NCBI RefSeq assembly: GCF_021391495.1
Contig: NZ_CP090063.1
Location: forward strand, 5,580,001 to 5,644,000
Direction of reading: 5' to 3'
Length of the DNA: 64,000 nt
From: Amycolatopsis acidiphila
GTDB taxonomy: Bacteria; Actinomycetota; Actinomycetes; Mycobacteriales; Pseudonocardiaceae
Below, piece after piece: positions 61,216 to 64,000 of the stretch. The notes beneath the pieces were generated by a model. It was not told the DNA's origin, made no database searches, and saw only the letters and a program-made list of their open reading frames with translations. Both the position numbers and the translations under genes were made by a program. The first letter of the stretch is position 1, and every line of letters starts with the position of its first letter.

Positions 61216-62357
61216 CCTGGCAGGAAGAACGCCGCGCGAACCGGCTGGTCGACGCTCAGATCCAGCGGGAGCAGGCCGCGGCCGCGGCTCAGGTCCGGAT
61301 CGCCGAGCGGGCCGCGCTGGCGCAGCAGCGCCGGGCGGACGAGCACGCCCGCGCCGAGCAGGCGCGGGCCGATCGGGAGCAGCGAGCTGCCCGCCGCCGC
61401 GCCGCCGTGGTCGCGGCCCGGGTGTGGTTGGGCCGGTCGGTGGTGGAGCTCTTGATCTACCCGATTGCGCTGCTGTCGTTCGTGCTCGCCGCGCCAGCCA
61501 TGGCCGCGTGGGGCAGCACCGTCTACGCCAGTGATCTCGGGGTGCTGTTGCCTGGGATCACCGAACTCGGGATGTGGGCGTTCGCGGTCGCGGTGCTGGT
61601 GTCGCGGCGGCGCCACCCGGAACGTCCGGTGGGCTGGCTGCAGCTGGGAGTGTGGGCGTTCGCCGCGGTGGCGTTCACCTCCAACCTGCTGCACGGCCTG
61701 GACACCCGGTGGGAGTCGGGCGTGGTCATGGGCATCGTGTCCGTCGCGGGGGTGGTCGCCCATCAGCTCACCTTGGCCGCTCCGCCCCTGTCGCGCCGGG
61801 AGCGGCAGGCGGCGCGGATCGAGAGGGCCGCGACCCGCAAGGTCGCCAAGGTGCGCCGCGCTGCCGTGGTGCACGCGGTTGCCGAGATCGACCCGGACGG
61901 GTCGGCCCGCCTGGTCTACGCGCCGGGCCGCTACGTCCTCGCTCGGCGAGGGCGCCTGGAAGCGGCGATCGTGCCGGGCCTGCCCGTGGCCGGGGAGTCG
62001 GCCGACTGGGACCGGGAGTTCGCCGATCTGCTCGCGGTACAGGGCGCCGCGTGGGCGGCCGGGGAAGGTCCCGGGGTCGAGTCTGACCCGGCGCTGGGCG
62101 ACTCGATCGAGGGCGGCACGGTGGCAACCCTCGACCGGGAGCCTGACCAGCAAAAATCGACCCCCAACCGGCCTCGCGTCGCCGGGCGCAAGGTCCGCTC
62201 GATCGAGCAGCTCCGCGCCGAGCTGGACAAGGCGCTGAAAGCTCGCCCGGGCGCGGTCGACCCGACCTCTGCCGAGTCGATCCGCAAGGCCCTGCGCTGC
62301 TCCCCGAAGAGCGCACGGCAGCTTCGCGACGAACACCGCCAGGGAGGCAGCAAGTGA
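61212..62357 (+). CDS. DUF2637-like four-helix conjugation protein, copy 2
   Basis: Identical 381-residue protein to that at 43444. Confidence 0.82.
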   Translation: MTWQEERRANRLVDAQIQREQAAAAAQVRIAERAALAQQRRADEHARAEQARADREQRAARRRAAVVAARVWLGRSVVELLIYPIALLSFVLAAPAMAAWGSTVYASDLGVLLPGITELGMWAFAVAVLVSRRRHPERPVGWLQLGVWAFAAVAFTSNLLHGLDTRWESGVVMGIVSVAGVVAHQLTLAAPPLSRRERQAARIERAATRKVAKVRRAAVVHAVAEIDPDGSARLVYAPGRYVLARRGRLEAAIVPGLPVAGESADWDREFADLLAVQGAAWAAGEGPGVESDPALGDSIEGGTVATLDREPDQQKSTPNRPRVAGRKVRSIEQLRAELDKALKARPGAVDPTSAESIRKALRCSPKSARQLRDEHRQGGSK

Positions 62358-64000
62358 CCACCGATCACCACGGCACAGAGCAGGAGTTGGCCCGCGTGCA
62401 CTACCTCCCCAGCCGATCGGCCGACGCCACCCCGGCGACCTCGGACACCGAGGTGCTGGAGGGCGAGATCATTACGGACGCCGACTACCGCGCGATGCAG
62501 AAGGCCAAGGCACTGCAGCGGTACGCCCTCTACCGCAAGGACGCGGTGACTGTGGCGCGCGGCGTGAAGACCGTCGCCACGCACGACCTCACCAAGGCGG
62601 CCGGCAAGACCCTGCTCGCCACGGGGCTGACGACGGTGCAGGGGTTCGAGTCCTGGGGAAAGCGGACCTGGGATGCCTCGACAATGGGTGTCTACCGGCG
62701 CCAGATCAAGGCCGCGGAAGCCATCGGAGACCGCGAGGCCCTGGCGGAGTGGATGGAGCGTAAAGAGGCCGCAGCGGAACGGCGACACAAGCGGCTGATG
62801 GACCTCCCCGCCCTGGCCAAGGGCGCGGCGAAGGTCATCATGGGCAGCCTGGCGGGATGTGTCGTCCTCACCCTGCTGGTTGGGCTGTTCGTGCAGCTGT
62901 CCGGGTCGGGCGAGTTCGTCCACGTCATCACCGGCGTTCTCTCGGCGATGCGGTGGGTGTTCACCGCAATTGCTGTCGCGTGGACGCCGTTCCTGATGGC
63001 CCTGCCCGGCTTCGTCGTACTGGCCGCCTACCGGGAGGGCCGTCGCCGCGGCACGGCGCCGCGCTGGCTGGCGACCGCGGCGGAGGCGGACATGGACGCT
63101 GCGATCGATGAGACCACCATCGCTCGCGCGCTGGAGGCGCTGCGAATTCCGCAGATCGCCGCCTACCTCAAGCAGGGTTTGCCGCTGCAGTACCTCACCC
63201 CGGCCCGGGCGGACGGGCGCGGCACGCACGCCGTGCTCCGTCTCCCGGCTGGGGTGACCGCGGAGAAGATCGCCCGCCGTCGCGCCGACCTCGCCACCGG
63301 GTTGCATCGGCTGGCGAAGGAGGTGTGGCCGACGACCGGGGCGGAGGCCGGAATCCTGGACCTGTGGGTGGCGGACAAGGGCGCCCTGGCCGAGGGTGCG
63401 GGAGCGTATCCGCTGCTCACCGATGGTGTGGTGGACGTGTTCAAGGGTGCCCCGTTCGGCAAGACCCTGCGGGGGACGCCGATCCTGGCGCCGCTGATGG
63501 AACGCAACACCATCTGTGGCGGCATGCCTGGGCAGGGCAAGTCCTCCGCCGCGCGGGTCATGATGGCCGGCGCCGCGCTCGACCCCACGGCGGAGCTACG
63601 CATTTGGGTCCCGGACGCCAACTTCGACTTCGAGGCGTTCCGGCCGCGCTGCTCCCGCTACGCCATGGGCGCCGAAGACGAGAAGATCGAAGAGATCCTG
63701 CACCACCTGCGGGAACTGCACGCCGAAGTGCAGGCCCGCGGGGAACTGCTGATCCGCTTCGAGGTGCCCGCGGTGACGCGGGAGCTGGCGTCGAAGAACG
63801 TCGGGTTACACCCGCTGTTCTGCCTGCTCGAAGAGGCCCACGTCGCGATCCAGCACCCAGTGTACGGGGCGGAGATTTCCAAGCTGCTGGTAGACATCGT
63901 GCGACTCGGGCGCAAGCGCGGCATTCACCTCATCGTCTCCACCCAAGCCCCCACGAAGGACTCCATGCCCCGCGACGTGACCCGCAACTGCTCCAACGGT
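62354..64000 (+). CDS. FtsK/SpoIIIE-type conjugative DNA translocase, copy 2, partial
   Basis: Identical to the first 549 residues of the pump at 44586, including Walker A and Walker B; the window ends before its C-terminal clt-reading domain. Confidence 0.9.
   Translation, partial: MTTDHHGTEQELARVHYLPSRSADATPATSDTEVLEGEIITDADYRAMQKAKALQRYALYRKDAVTVARGVKTVATHDLTKAAGKTLLATGLTTVQGFESWGKRTWDASTMGVYRRQIKAAEAIGDREALAEWMERKEAAAERRHKRLMDLPALAKGAAKVIMGSLAGCVVLTLLVGLFVQLSGSGEFVHVITGVLSAMRWVFTAIAVAWTPFLMALPGFVVLAAYREGRRRGTAPRWLATAAEADMDAAIDETTIARALEALRIPQIAAYLKQGLPLQYLTPARADGRGTHAVLRLPAGVTAEKIARRRADLATGLHRLAKEVWPTTGAEAGILDLWVADKGALAEGAGAYPLLTDGVVDVFKGAPFGKTLRGTPILAPLMERNTICGGMPGQGKSSAARVMMAGAALDPTAELRIWVPDANFDFEAFRPRCSRYAMGAEDEKIEEILHHLRELHAEVQARGELLIRFEVPAVTRELASKNVGLHPLFCLLEEAHVAIQHPVYGAEISKLLVDIVRLGRKRGIHLIVSTQAPTKDSMPRDVTRNCSNG

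Larger units (their letters stand above)
52783..64000. mobile_element. AICE copy 2, partial (continues beyond window)
   Basis: A direct repeat of 35011-46232. The offset is 17,772 bp at the start and falls by one at each of four sites: a G run at 54706-54709, a C at 56215-56216, a C run at 59038-59039, and a G run at 60600-60603. I saw no base substitutions when comparing the two. The replication, xis and int part lies outside the window. The next border is predicted near 70,551. Confidence 0.92.

Noticed and set aside
35011..64000. Two different but related AICEs integrated independently
   Set aside because: The copies show no substitutions, only four one-base G/C-run losses, so they are duplicates of one element or an assembly effect.

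Overview
The window is high-GC DNA with actinobacterial gene content: short ATGA overlaps between genes, FadR, TetR and CmtR-like regulators, an ADP-forming acyl-CoA ligase, and a conjugative element that moves by an FtsK-type pump. The element type and codon use suggest a Pseudonocardiales-like host (Amycolatopsis or Pseudonocardia relatives). That placement is inferred from gene style only.

Positions 1-16,940 are a worn accessory zone. It holds a MarR/MFS/isochorismatase cassette and IS481, IS3 and IS5 transposases, several of them broken. It also holds a tRNA-Ala 3' half left by an old integration, a TetR/SDR pair, a CmtR-like sensor next to a broken MerT-like protein, a thiolase/enoyl-CoA hydratase pair, two lipases/hydrolases, and an acyl-CoA dehydrogenase whose 5' end was lost.

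Positions 17,767-33,808 are a coherent catabolic cluster. A P450 with its own ferredoxin and ferredoxin reductase, an alcohol dehydrogenase, an aldehyde dehydrogenase and an ADP-forming acyl-CoA ligase form an oxidise-then-activate route. Embedded in it are two paralogous small-molecule kinases and two proteins carrying phosphohistidine 'swivelling' domains of the PEP synthase/PPDK type. One has the ATP-binding part but no PEP/pyruvate domain and runs in frame into the ferredoxin. The other has a swivelling domain, a large unrecognised middle and a winged helix. A FadR-type regulator sits in the middle, and similar GGT-AACC motifs occur at three of the cluster's promoters. This is the best candidate for an undescribed system: a substrate-phosphorylating oxidation pathway.

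Positions 33,880-35,003 hold remnants of older mobile DNA. From 35,011 to the end lies an actinomycete integrative and conjugative element (AICE) in direct tandem. Copy 1 is 35,011-52,782 (17,772 bp). Copy 2 starts at 52,783 and runs off the window. Both copies begin with the 3' half of a tRNA-Pro(GGG), so the intact tRNA should lie near 70.55 kb, outside the window. Each copy carries an OLD-like ATPase, regulators, a D-2-hydroxyacid dehydrogenase paired with a GntR-kinase fusion, a tightly overlapped transfer operon ending in a DUF2637-like protein and an FtsK-type pump, then (seen in copy 1) prim-pol, RepA-like ATPase, excisionase and integrase. The only differences I found between copies are four one-base losses in G or C runs of copy 2, which break or fuse genes. 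Similar one-base G/C-run defects occur elsewhere in the window, so sequencing or polishing error must be weighed against real decay.
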